Below are positions 55,593 through 64,000 of a stretch of DNA of 64,000 nt, piece after piece (positions within the stretch are counted from its first letter, which is position 1; each line of letters starts with the position of its first letter). The translations under genes and the position numbers were made by a program. A model generated the notes under the pieces. That model had not been told where the DNA came from and made no database searches. It worked only from the letters and a program-made list of their open reading frames with translations. Source of the stretch: an uncultured Propionibacteriaceae bacterium (GTDB lineage: Bacteria; Actinomycetota; Actinomycetes; Propionibacteriales; Propionibacteriaceae); assembly GCA_937926975.1 (NCBI GenBank), contig CALBCJ010000033.1, positions 5,173-69,172 of the forward strand. Direction: 5' to 3'.

Positions 55593-58500
55593 CTGCGACG
55601 CGTTGCGGGTCGCCATCTCCTCGTACGTCGCCCAGCGCTGGTCGACGGTCCGCTGCGCCAGCTCGAGCATCCGCTCCGCCTCGTCCGGGTCGGCCTGGGC
55701 CAGCATCTTGTACCGCAGCTCGCGGTAGATGTAGTCCTTGAGCGGCACCCGAGGCCGCGGCGAGTCCAGCAGGAACGGGTTCCCGCCCTTGTGCTTGACC
55801 ACCGGGTTGAACCGGATCAGCGGCCAGTGGCCCGAGTTCACGGCCCGGTACTGCTGGCTCAGGCCCTGGCTCATGTCGATCCCGTGCGCGATGCAGTGGC
55901 TGTACGCGATGATCAGCGACGGGCCACGGTAGGCCTCCGCCTCCCGGAACGCCTTCAGCGTCTGCTGCGGGTCGGCACCCATCGCGACCCGGGCCACGTA
56001 CACGTTCCCGTACGCGATGGCCTGCATCGCCAGGTCCTTCTTGTTGGTCACCTTGCCGGCCGCGGCGAACTTCGCCACCGCCCCCAGCGGGGTCGACTTC
56101 GACGCCTGGCCGCCGGTGTTCGAGTACACCTCGGTGTCCATCACCAGCACGTTGACGTCACGGCCGGACGCCAGCACGTGGTCCACGCCGCCGGCGCCGA
56201 TGTCGTACGCCCAGCCGTCGCCGCCGACGATCCAGACCGAGCGGCGCAGCAGGTGGTCGGCCACCGAGGCCAGGTCGGCGACCTTGCGCCGCAGCTCGGC
56301 GTCGTCGCTCGACTCCAGCTCGCGCAGCCGGGCCCGCAGCCGGTCCACCCGCTCCTGCTGGCGGACCAGGTCCGACTCGTACTCCTGCGGCGCGGTCAGC
56401 AGCGCGTCGGCCAGCTCCTCGCCGATCTCGGCCCGCAGGTCCTTGACCCGGCCCCGGGCCAGGCTGGCGTGCAGGTCAGCGGCCAGCCGCAGCCCCAGCC
56501 CGAACTCGGCGTTGTCCTCGAACAGCGAGTTCGACCAGGCCGGCCCGCGGCCGCGGGCGTTCTTCGCCCACGGGGTGGTCGGCAGGTTGCCGCCGTAGAT
56601 CGACGAGCAGCCGGTGGCGTTGGCGACCGTGGCCCGGTCCCCGAACAGCTGCGACAGCAGCTTCAGGTACGGGGTCTCGCCGCAGCCGGCGCAGGCCCCG
56701 GAGAACTCGAACAGCGGCTCCAGGAACTGCGCGCCGCGGACCGTACCGAAGTCGAGCCGGGCCCGGTCGTTCATCGGGAGGGTCTCGAAGAACGCGATAT
56801 TGGTCCGCGAGTCGCTGCGGTCCTCCAGCGGGGTCAGGTTGATCGCCTTGCGGCCCGGGCGGCGCAGCGGCTTCACCGGGCACGCCTCGACGCACAGGCC
56901 GCAGCCGGTGCAGTCCTCGGCGTACACCTGCAGCGTGTACGCGCCCTCCGGCACGCCGGCCGCGTTCAGCGGCGCCCACTGGAAGGTCTCGGGAGCCGAG
57001 TCCAGCGCGGCGGTCGGGTAGTACTTGGCCCGGATCACCGCGTGCGGGCAGACAAAGGCGCAGTTGCCGCACTGGATGCACTCGGTCGGGTCCCACTCGG
57101 CCACGATGTCGGAGACGTTGCGCTTCTCGAACTGGGTCGTGCCCGACGGGTACGAGCCGTCGACCGGCAGCGCCGACACCGGCAGGTCGTCACCGCGGCC
57201 CGACAGCATCGCGGCGGTGACGTGCCGGACGAACTCCGGCGCGTGGTCGGGTACGGCGGCCAGCAGGTCCCGGCCACCGACCACCTCGGACGGCACCTGG
57301 ACCTCGTGCAGGTGCTCGATCGAGGCGTCCACCGCGGCGTGGTTCTTCTTGACGATCTCGGCTGACTTCTTGAGGTACGTCTTCGTGATCGCCTTCTTGA
57401 CCGCCTCGATCGCGGCCTCGCGCGGCAGCACCCCGGAGATCGCGAAGAAGCAGGTCTGCAGCACCGTGTTGGTCCGCCGGCCCAGGCCGGCGGCGCGGGC
57501 CACCTCGTTGGCGTCGACCGTGTACACCTTGAGCCCGAGGTCGATGATCTTGCGCTGCATCGAGGTCGGCAGGTGCCCGAAGACCTCGTCGGGCTCGTAG
57601 TGCGAGTTGAGCAGCACGGTGGTGCCGGGCCGGGCGAACTCCAGCACGTCGACCCGCTCCAGGATCGACCAGTGGTGGCAGCCGATGAAGCCGGCCTTGG
57701 TGACCAGGTACGGGGCGGTGATCGGCTCGTCGCCGAAGCGCAGGTGGGAGACCGTACGGGAGCCGGACTTCTTCGAGTCGTACACGAAGTAGCCCTGGGC
57801 GAAGAACGGGTCCTCACCGTCGGCGCGCGGCGTCGAGCCGAGGATCTTGATGGTGTTCTTGTTCGCGCCGACAGTGCCGTCGGAGCCCATCCCGTAGAAG
57901 ACCGCCCGCAGCGTCGTCGGCGACTCCAGGTCCAGGTGCGGGTCGTAGTCGATGCTGCTCAGGGTGAGGTCGTCGTTGATGCCGACGGTGAACCGGGGCC
58001 GCGGCGAGTCCGTGGCCAGCTCGTCGAAGACCCCGACCACCATGGCCGGGGTGAACTCCTTCGAGCTCAGCCCGTACCGGCCGCCGGTGATTGTCGGCAT
58101 GGTGTCGCGCTCGCCGCGCGCGTACGCCTCGCCGAGGGTGGAGGCGACGTCCAGGTAGAGCGGCTCGCCGCCCGAGCCGGGCTCCTTGGTCCGGTCCAGG
58201 ACCGCGACCTTGGTGGCGGTGGCCGGGATCGCGGCCAGCACCTGCTCGGCCGGCCAGGGCCGGTACAGGTGGACCGAGAGCACGCCGACCTTGCGGCCCT
58301 GCTCGCGCAGGTAGCCGACGGCCTGCTGGGCGGCCTCCACGCCGGAGCCCATCAGCACGATCACGCTCTCGGCCTGCGGGTCGCCGGTGTAGCTGGCCAG
58401 GTCGTAGTGCCGCCCGGTCAGCTCGCCGAACTGGCGCATGGCGTCGGCCACCAGGCCGGGAGCCTTGGCGTAGAAGGGGTTGACGGTCTCGCGGGCCTGG

Positions 58501-59174
58501 AAGTAGGTGTCGGGGTTCATCGCGGTGCCCCGGATGTACGGGTGCTCCGGCGACAGCGCCCGGCGGCGGTGCTCCTGGATCAGCGGCTCCGGCAGGTACT
58601 GGCGCAGCTGCTCGTCGCTGAGCCGGTGCATGGTGTTCAGCTCGTGCGAGGTGCGGAAGCCGTCGAAGAAGTGCAGGAACGGCACCCGGGAGGTCAGCGT
58701 CGCCAGCTGCGCGATCGCCGCCATGTCGTGGGCCTGCTGCACCGACTCGGACGCCAGCAGCGCGAAGCCGGTCTGGCGGACCGCCATCACGTCCTGGTGG
58801 TCACCGAAGATCGACAGGCCCTGGGTGGCCAGCGACCGGGCCGCCACATGGAAGACCGTCGAGGTGAGCTCCCCGGCGATCTTGTACATGTTCGGAATCA
58901 TCAGCAGCAGCCCCTGCGAGGCCGTGAAGGTGGTCGACAGCGCGCCGCCCTGCAGGGCCCCGTGCATGGCGCCGGCGGCGCCCGCCTCGGACTGCATCTC
59001 AATGACCGTCGGGACGGTGCCCCAGACGTTCTTCTGCTGGTGGGCCGACCACTCGTCGGCCAGCTCGGCCATGGTCGAGCTGGGGGTGATCGGGTAGATC
59101 GAGCAGAGCTCGTTCACGCGGTACGCGACCGACGCCGCGGCCTCGTTGCCGTCGATGATCACACGATCAGTCAT
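55572..59174 (-). CDS. nifJ: Pyruvate:ferredoxin (flavodoxin) oxidoreductase
   Basis: This 1200-aa single-chain enzyme has all domains in order: pyrimidine-binding N-terminus (NEAAASVAYRVNELCSIYPITPSS), gamma domain (GFIGCHHWSILERVDVL), two 4Fe-4S clusters (CIQCGNCAFVCPHA; CTGCGLCVEACPVK), the proximal cluster motif CAGCGETPYLKLL, and the thiamine diphosphate site (GGDGWAYDIGAGG). It oxidises pyruvate to acetyl-CoA with reduction of ferredoxin or flavodoxin. It starts 1 bp after the GltD-like gene, so the two are one operon. Confidence 0.97.
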   Translation of the reverse strand: MTDRVIIDGNEAAASVAYRVNELCSIYPITPSSTMAELADEWSAHQQKNVWGTVPTVIEMQSEAGAAGAMHGALQGGALSTTFTASQGLLLMIPNMYKIAGELTSTVFHVAARSLATQGLSIFGDHQDVMAVRQTGFALLASESVQQAHDMAAIAQLATLTSRVPFLHFFDGFRTSHELNTMHRLSDEQLRQYLPEPLIQEHRRRALSPEHPYIRGTAMNPDTYFQARETVNPFYAKAPGLVADAMRQFGELTGRHYDLASYTGDPQAESVIVLMGSGVEAAQQAVGYLREQGRKVGVLSVHLYRPWPAEQVLAAIPATATKVAVLDRTKEPGSGGEPLYLDVASTLGEAYARGERDTMPTITGGRYGLSSKEFTPAMVVGVFDELATDSPRPRFTVGINDDLTLSSIDYDPHLDLESPTTLRAVFYGMGSDGTVGANKNTIKILGSTPRADGEDPFFAQGYFVYDSKKSGSRTVSHLRFGDEPITAPYLVTKAGFIGCHHWSILERVDVLEFARPGTTVLLNSHYEPDEVFGHLPTSMQRKIIDLGLKVYTVDANEVARAAGLGRRTNTVLQTCFFAISGVLPREAAIEAVKKAITKTYLKKSAEIVKKNHAAVDASIEHLHEVQVPSEVVGGRDLLAAVPDHAPEFVRHVTAAMLSGRGDDLPVSALPVDGSYPSGTTQFEKRNVSDIVAEWDPTECIQCGNCAFVCPHAVIRAKYYPTAALDSAPETFQWAPLNAAGVPEGAYTLQVYAEDCTGCGLCVEACPVKPLRRPGRKAINLTPLEDRSDSRTNIAFFETLPMNDRARLDFGTVRGAQFLEPLFEFSGACAGCGETPYLKLLSQLFGDRATVANATGCSSIYGGNLPTTPWAKNARGRGPAWSNSLFEDNAEFGLGLRLAADLHASLARGRVKDLRAEIGEELADALLTAPQEYESDLVRQQERVDRLRARLRELESSDDAELRRKVADLASVADHLLRRSVWIVGGDGWAYDIGAGGVDHVLASGRDVNVLVMDTEVYSNTGGQASKSTPLGAVAKFAAAGKVTNKKDLAMQAIAYGNVYVARVAMGADPQQTLKAFREAEAYRGPSLIIAYSHCIAHGIDMSQGLSQQYRAVNSGHWPLIRFNPVVKHKGGNPFLLDSPRPRVPLKDYIYRELRYKMLAQADPDEAERMLELAQRTVDQRWATYEEMATRNASQFETDAR

Positions 59175-59175
59175 C

Positions 59176-60801
59176 TCAACGCTCCGGGATCATCTCGATG
59201 GCGTGCACCGGGCACTGCTCGTAGCAGGTGGCGCAGCCAGTGCACTTCTCATAGTTGTACCGGTACCGGAAGCCCTTGCCGAGCTTGATGATGGCGTCCT
59301 CCGGGCAGGACCCGAGGCAGCCGTCGCACTCGATGCAGTTGCCGCACGACAGGCAGCGGTTCGCCTCGAACCGGGCCGACTCCTCGGTCAGGCCCTCGAC
59401 GATCTCCTCGAAGCCGACCCGCTTGTCGAGCGCCAGCTCGGGCTCCATCCGACGGGCGTGGTCACCGAAGTACCACAGGTTCAGCATGTCCAGGGTGGCC
59501 AGCGGGTGCTTGGTCCGCGGTACCGGCGGGTGGCCGAAGAGCCAGTTGTCGATCATCCGGGCGGCCCGCTTGCCGTGCCCGACGCCGATCGTCACCGTAC
59601 GCTCGCTCGGCACGACGTCACCGCCGGCGAAGATCCCCGGCACGTCGGTCATCAGGGTGGTCGGGTCGACCCGGACCACGTCGTTGTCGAAGGACATCCC
59701 CGGGATCCGCTTGAGGAAGTCGGAGTCGGCCTGCTGGCCCAGCGCCAGGATCACGGTGTCGGCCGGCATCTTCTCGTACCTGCCGGTGCCGCGGGCCTTC
59801 CCGTGGTCGTCAATCTCCATGATCTCGACGGTCATCGAGTCCTCGTCCATGGCGGAGATGGTGCGCAGCCAGTTCATCTGGACGCCCTCGCGGACCGCCT
59901 CCTCCCGCTCGGCGGCGTGGGCCGGCATGTGCTCCTCGCCGCGGCGGTAGATGATGATCGACTCCTCGGCGCCGAGCCGGCGCGCGACGCGGGCGGCGTC
60001 CATGGCGGTGTTGCCGCCGCCGTACACCGCGACCCGGCGGCCGATGACCGGGCGCTCGCCGGAGGCCACGTCCTTGAGGAAGGAGACGGCGTCGACGATC
60101 TTGCTGGCGTCCATGGCCGGGATGTCGACCCGCTTCGACAGGTGCGCGCCGATCGCGACGAAGACTGCGTCGAAGCCGCCCTTTTTCTGCTCGGCCAGCA
60201 GGTCGGTGATCCGGGCGTTCTGGGTGATGGTGACGCCGATCTGGCGGATCCGCTCGATCTCGGCGTCGAGGATGTGCCGCGGCAGGCGGTACTCGGGGAT
60301 CCCGTACCGCATCATGCCGCCGGGCTGGTCGCCGGCGTCGCGGATCTCGACGGTGTGGCCGAGCCGGGCCAGGTGGTACGCGGCGGACAGCCCGGACGGG
60401 CCGGCGCCGACGACGAGCACCTTGAAGCCGGTCGGCTGGTCAGGCCTGGGGAAGGCCCAGCCCTTCTCCAGGGCCAGGTCACCGAGGTAGCGCTCGACGC
60501 CGTGGATCGAGATCGCCTGGTCCAGGCTGCTCCGGTTGCAGGCGTTCTCGCACGGGTGGTAGCAGACCCGGCCGTGGATGGCGGGGAAGGGGTTGTCCTG
60601 CACCAGCTGGGTCCAGGCCAGCTCGTCCTGGCCGGCCTTCACCAGCCGCAGGTACTCCTGAATGTTCTCCCCCGCGGGGCAGGCGTTGTTGCACGGTGGG
60701 AGCAGGTCCATGTACACGGGCATGCGGGACCGGACCGGGCCGACCCGGCCGGTTCCCTGAGCCAGGTCGGGGCGGTTGGTGATGTCGCGATAGTCAACCA
60801 T
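59176..60801 (-). CDS. GltD-like NAD(P)H:ferredoxin-type oxidoreductase with ferredoxin domain
   Basis: This 541-aa protein resembles the glutamate synthase small subunit: N-terminal Fe-S cysteines (CNNACPAGENIQEYL, CYHPCENACNR), FAD motif VVGAGPSGLSAAYHLA, NAD(P) motif VYGGGNTAMDAARVARRLGA, then a C-terminal two-cluster ferredoxin domain (CLSCGNCIECDGCLGSCPEDA; CTGCATCYEQCPVHA). No gltB is adjacent; it sits directly before nifJ, so it probably moves electrons between NAD(P)H and the ferredoxin used by NifJ. Confidence 0.9.
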   Translation of the reverse strand: MVDYRDITNRPDLAQGTGRVGPVRSRMPVYMDLLPPCNNACPAGENIQEYLRLVKAGQDELAWTQLVQDNPFPAIHGRVCYHPCENACNRSSLDQAISIHGVERYLGDLALEKGWAFPRPDQPTGFKVLVVGAGPSGLSAAYHLARLGHTVEIRDAGDQPGGMMRYGIPEYRLPRHILDAEIERIRQIGVTITQNARITDLLAEQKKGGFDAVFVAIGAHLSKRVDIPAMDASKIVDAVSFLKDVASGERPVIGRRVAVYGGGNTAMDAARVARRLGAEESIIIYRRGEEHMPAHAAEREEAVREGVQMNWLRTISAMDEDSMTVEIMEIDDHGKARGTGRYEKMPADTVILALGQQADSDFLKRIPGMSFDNDVVRVDPTTLMTDVPGIFAGGDVVPSERTVTIGVGHGKRAARMIDNWLFGHPPVPRTKHPLATLDMLNLWYFGDHARRMEPELALDKRVGFEEIVEGLTEESARFEANRCLSCGNCIECDGCLGSCPEDAIIKLGKGFRYRYNYEKCTGCATCYEQCPVHAIEMIPER

Positions 60802-60990
60802 GGCATGGCCTTTCGCTTCCTGGGTGTACGGCTCAGGCTAGCCCCCGTACGGCCGGTCGTGGGGCGGTGGGGTGGAAGACGGTGGAACCGCTTCACCGCC
60901 GCGGGCGCGCTGCCGCTGCGCCCCCAGCCTGCCGCAGGACTTCCCCACCCCGCTGTCAGCGGACGGTGACACCAGGTTTACCGTGTGCGA

Positions 60991-61434
60991 GTGAATGCTC
61001 GAGAGCCCGGAGCGGACTTCTTCGAGCCTTCGGCCGAGCGGCAGGTACGTGAGGCCATGGCACGGGGGGAGTTCGACAACCTCGCTGGGGCTGGACGACC
61101 GCTGCCGGCGCAGTGGTTCGCCGAACACGCCCCTGACTGGTGGCTGCACCGCAAGATCGCCCAGGAGGACCTTCCGGTGTCGGCAGTCCTGCCGCCCTCG
61201 GTCCTGGTCCGCCAGCAGAAGGCCCAGATCCAGCAGACCCTGGCCGAGGTCAGCAGCGAGGACCAGGCCCGGGAGGTCATTGAGGACCTCAACGCCCGGA
61301 TCGTCGAGGTCAACCTGTCGCAGCGCGGCCAGCACGTGGTGCTCACCAAGAAGCTCCTGGTCGAGGAGACCCTGGCCGAGTGGCGCCGGTTGCGGCAGAG
61401 CCAGCCCGGCGCCGGCGCCCGCGACGCCTCCTAG
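60991..61434 (+). CDS. DUF1992 (DnaJ-C28-like) protein
   Basis: This 147-aa protein has the DUF1992 signature: REAMARGEFDNLAGAGRPLP, WWLHRKIAQEDLPVSAVLPPSVLVRQQ. The family is conserved with an unknown role. I chose GTG 60991 because a -10 like TACCGT (60979-60984) lies 6 nt before it; GTG 60985 is also in frame. Confidence 0.88.
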   Translation: MNAREPGADFFEPSAERQVREAMARGEFDNLAGAGRPLPAQWFAEHAPDWWLHRKIAQEDLPVSAVLPPSVLVRQQKAQIQQTLAEVSSEDQAREVIEDLNARIVEVNLSQRGQHVVLTKKLLVEETLAEWRRLRQSQPGAGARDAS

Positions 61435-61562
61435 CTGCCGGATGCGGGCCGGGGTCGTCCTGGCACCACGCCCGGCGCCTCGGTGAGGGGTTCCCGTACG
61501 GGTCACCGCTGCCAGCAACTACGCGAAGTCCGGTTTCACTAGGACTTTCATCAGCACTCGTG

Positions 61563-61594
61563 GTATACGTAGGTGCCGTATACGGGCGTATAAT
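61563..61594 (+). promoter_or_regulatory. Promoter with GTATACG repeats for a leaderless AAA gene
   Basis: TATAAT (61589-61594) lies 7 nt before the ATG at 61602. GTATACG occurs at 61563 and 61578, and the -10 itself is a third related GTATAAT, giving spacings of 15 and 10 bp. These may be a regulator's binding sites. Confidence 0.6.
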
Positions 61595-61601
61595 GTCGCA
61601 T

Positions 61602-62762
61602 ATGCTCCAGGACCAGAACCCCTACCGCCCAGGGGCTGGGCTGATGCCTCCCGAGCTGGCGGGACGCTCGACCGAGATCGCGGCCTTCGACATGCTTCGC
61701 ACCCGGGCGAAGCGCCGGGAGATCGACCGCGGTCTCGCCCTGTCAGGCCTGCGGGGTGTGGGCAAGACGGCCCTGCTGAACCACCTGATGCTCATGGCCG
61801 ACCAGGACCGCTGGATCAGCATCGCACTCGAGGCTCAGTCCACAGCCGCGGGCGAGCAGGCCGTACGGCGCCGGCTGGGGGCTCTGCTGCAGGCCGCGCT
61901 GGCCAAGTTCAGTCTCAGCCGTCGGCTCCGAACCGGGCTGGACTCGCTGCGGGCAGCCGTGGGCGAGTTCTCCCTCGCCGCGGGAGGCATCAGCGTCACG
62001 GCGACGACTCCTGCGGCCACGGGCCTGCTGGACCTTGACATCGAGAAGCTCACCCAGGAGGTCGCGCAGGTCGCCCAGCAGCACCAGACGGCCTTCGCCA
62101 TCTTCATTGACGAGATGCAGGACCTCGACAGCGAGGTCCTGGCTGCTCTTCTGGTGGCCCAGCACCGCTGCCAGCAGCTCTCGCTGCCGTTCTATGTCAT
62201 CGGTGCTGGGCTGCCGAACCTGCCGGCGCGGCTCACCGAGGCCCGGTCCTATGCGGAGCGGCTGTTCCTCTACTCCGCGATCGGCCCTCTGTCGCGGCCG
62301 GATGCATCGATGGCGCTGACGAGACCGGCGGAACGGGCGGGCTGCAGCTTCACGCCCGAGGCTCTGACTCGGCTGATCGATGCCTCAGCCGGGTACCCGT
62401 ACTTCCTCCAGGAGTTCGGCAAGGCTATCTGGACCGTCGCGACGAGCAGTGACTTCTCCGACGACGACGCGGACCGAGCAGTGCAGATCGGTGTCGCCCA
62501 GCTCGATGCCGGCTTCTTCCCGTCCCGCTGGGACCGCGCTACCGACCGCGAGCGCCAGTACATGGCCGCCATGGCCGACCTGACACCGCCGATCTTGTCC
62601 CGGAGCCTGGCCGAGGCTCTGGGCTCAGACCTGTCCCACCTCAGCGGCACCCGGCACGCACTGATCGCCAAGGGGCTGGTCTACGCACCGGCCCGGGGAG
62701 AGATCGCGTTCACCGTACCGATGATGGCCGACTTCATCCGCCGCCAGACCGACCGCGAGTAG
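61602..62762 (+). CDS. Orphan AAA ATPase with C-terminal winged-helix-like region
   Basis: This 386-aa protein has Walker A GLRGVGKTA (49-57), Walker B FAIFIDEMQDLD, sensor region FYVIGAGLPNLP, a helical lid (GYPYFLQEFGKAIW) and a final region that looks like a winged helix (LSRSLAEALGSDLSHLSGTRHALIAKGLVYAP). It is a common stand-alone ATPase type in actinobacteria with no settled function. The ATG at 61602 fits a leaderless mRNA; ATG 61593 is in frame but overlaps the -10. Confidence 0.87.
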   Translation: MLQDQNPYRPGAGLMPPELAGRSTEIAAFDMLRTRAKRREIDRGLALSGLRGVGKTALLNHLMLMADQDRWISIALEAQSTAAGEQAVRRRLGALLQAALAKFSLSRRLRTGLDSLRAAVGEFSLAAGGISVTATTPAATGLLDLDIEKLTQEVAQVAQQHQTAFAIFIDEMQDLDSEVLAALLVAQHRCQQLSLPFYVIGAGLPNLPARLTEARSYAERLFLYSAIGPLSRPDASMALTRPAERAGCSFTPEALTRLIDASAGYPYFLQEFGKAIWTVATSSDFSDDDADRAVQIGVAQLDAGFFPSRWDRATDRERQYMAAMADLTPPILSRSLAEALGSDLSHLSGTRHALIAKGLVYAPARGEIAFTVPMMADFIRRQTDRE

Positions 62763-62938
62763 CCAGACGTCATCGCGGAAGTGGTCGACCGGAGTCAGGA
62801 CAGTGCACTCGACTCGGTTTGACCTCGTCAGCCGGTCGTGCTCCAGGTTCAGGACCTCCAGGGACGCTGGCTGTCACCAGGCAGGCAGACGAACAACCGG
62901 GCCGCTCCGGCGGCGCCGGTGTGAGGGCGCCTTGGGGG

Positions 62939-63817
62939 TCAGACGTCGAGAACGCCCTCGCTGCGCAGGAAGTCGAGGTACTCGGGGGGCTCCTCGTCGA
63001 AGAGGTCCTGCCCGTCGAGCATCAAGGCGCTGGTCAGCGCGGCCCGGGCGGCCGCCGTACGCCCGAGCTCCAGCTGGGCCTGGCCGAGCCGCAGCCACAG
63101 GAAGCCGTTGGTCCGGTCTGAGGCGTCCAGCGCCCGCTGGGCGAAGTACACGACCTGTGCGAACTGGCCACCGGCCCAGTACGCGTTCGCCAGCGACCCG
63201 CACAGCCACATGGTCGCCTCAGACGCCCCTGGCGGGACCCGCTCCAGGGCCTGCGACCAGAGCTGGACCGCCAGCTCCCACTCGCCCTCCGCGAGCGCGG
63301 CATGGCCCTCCGCGGCCAGCCGGTCCAGGGCACTGTCGTCCGGCTCGTCGCCCGGGCCGACCGCGACCGGCTCGCCCTTGGCCAGCCGCAGGTAGTCCGG
63401 GTTCTGCTCCCTGAACGGCCAGGTCCCGTGCAGCTCCAGCAGCCGGGTAAAGACCTGCGCCGCCTGCTCCCGGTCTCCGAGCGCGTAGTAGACCTCGCCC
63501 GCATGCAGCATCGGGGTCGGCAGCTCCTCGTTGCCGTACGAGGCCCAGTAGCGCTCCAGCCAGGCCAGCGCCGGAACGCTCAGACCGGCCTCGGCGGCCT
63601 TCCAGGTCGCCATCCCCGAGACCAGCTGCGGCAGCCCAGCGGTCAGCACCTTGGTCGCCAGGTCGTCGCCGGGGATCTGGTCCCAGACCTGCTCGGCCAG
63701 CCGCAGCGCCTCCTGCGGGTCTCCCTGCTGAAACAGCTCCAGCACCCACTGGGTCGCCGCCATCAGCCGTTCCTCCTCGACCTGCGGCAGCGGCCGGGTG
63801 CCGTACTCGATCGTCAT
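62939..63817 (-). CDS. TPR-repeat protein
   Basis: This 292-aa, mostly helical protein has tetratricopeptide-type repeats, clearest at HAGEVYYALGDREQAAQVFTRLLE, GHAALAEGEWELAVQLWSQALE and LRLGQAQLELGRTAAARAALTSAL. It has no signal peptide and is probably a cytoplasmic scaffold. GGAGGGG precedes the ATG. Partner unknown. Beyond it to 64000 I see no gene. Confidence 0.85.
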   Translation of the reverse strand: MTIEYGTRPLPQVEEERLMAATQWVLELFQQGDPQEALRLAEQVWDQIPGDDLATKVLTAGLPQLVSGMATWKAAEAGLSVPALAWLERYWASYGNEELPTPMLHAGEVYYALGDREQAAQVFTRLLELHGTWPFREQNPDYLRLAKGEPVAVGPGDEPDDSALDRLAAEGHAALAEGEWELAVQLWSQALERVPPGASEATMWLCGSLANAYWAGGQFAQVVYFAQRALDASDRTNGFLWLRLGQAQLELGRTAAARAALTSALMLDGQDLFDEEPPEYLDFLRSEGVLDV

Positions 63818-64000
63818 CTGCCCCTCCGTTGGCGCTCAGCAGGCCCAGCCTGGCAGAGACCGGGCTCAGCAGCCCACGCGCCCGCGACCATCGTGGAAGA
63901 CCGGCAGCCGGGGCTCTCGATGAGGCTGGGCTCTGCAGCGCGCCTCGGGGCTAGCTGGGCTGGGGGTGGGGGGTGCGGTTGGGGACGATGACGGACTGGA

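Noticed and set aside
55485..59288. Long plus-strand open frames opposite nifJ (626 and 571 aa)
   Set aside because: Both are antisense to strongly conserved NifJ sequence and are rich in Val/Arg/Gln/His without motifs.

Overview
The window is about 68% G+C (estimated by eye) with strongly G/C-ending codons, GTG/TTG starts, many leaderless genes, and an rpsF-ssb-rpsR-rplI operon. It comes from a high-GC actinobacterium. A pyruvate:ferredoxin oxidoreductase operon together with type I-G CRISPR would fit a Propionibacteriales-like host, but that assignment is inference.

Positions 1-16819 are a complete type I-G (formerly I-U) CRISPR-Cas locus. A very large array of 110 intact 36-bp repeats (362-8409) is preceded at its old end by decayed repeats (161-323). 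A short leader (8410-8578) follows, then a tightly overlapping minus-strand operon transcribed csb1 (cas7) - csb2 (cas5/cas6) - cas3 (helicase-HD) - a compact 302-aa presumed large subunit - cas4/cas1 fusion - cas2, reading toward the leader and array. The array records repeated sampling of the same conserved genes from diverged invaders, on both strands, plus several kinds of spacer duplication.

Positions 17086-34166 look like ordinary chromosome. They hold a sodium:alanine symporter, an NmrA-type reductase, a Cthe_2159-type lipoprotein, an MprAB-like two-component system, an AlkA-like glycosylase, YibE/F, a phosphohexomutase, a macro-domain protein, a galactokinase-like kinase, an AAA/DUF4143 ATPase with upstream 22-bp iterons, a nitroreductase, a Pro/Gln-rich membrane protein and an MFS transporter. 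Positions 34463-39212 look acquired: an NhaA-thioredoxin fusion, then a small type VII secretion-like substrate cluster (YbaB-like, EspC-like, WXG-like) bracketed by two related lipoproteins, one of them broken.

Positions 39366-48195 hold a GOLPH3 protein, the S6-SSB-S18-L9 operon, an unrecognised three-part 445-aa protein, a divergent TetR/MFS pair with a readable promoter-operator, and an XRE/Ser-Thr kinase pair. Positions 48219-63817 hold a vWA surface protein with a possible RBS-masking leader, a frameshifted DUF2262 gene, ahpC-ahpF, a broken unrecognised gene, an operon of GltD-like oxidoreductase - NifJ - dihydroorotate dehydrogenase-like protein, a DUF1992 protein, a leaderless AAA ATPase and a TPR protein. 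No tRNA, rRNA or insertion sequence was recognised.
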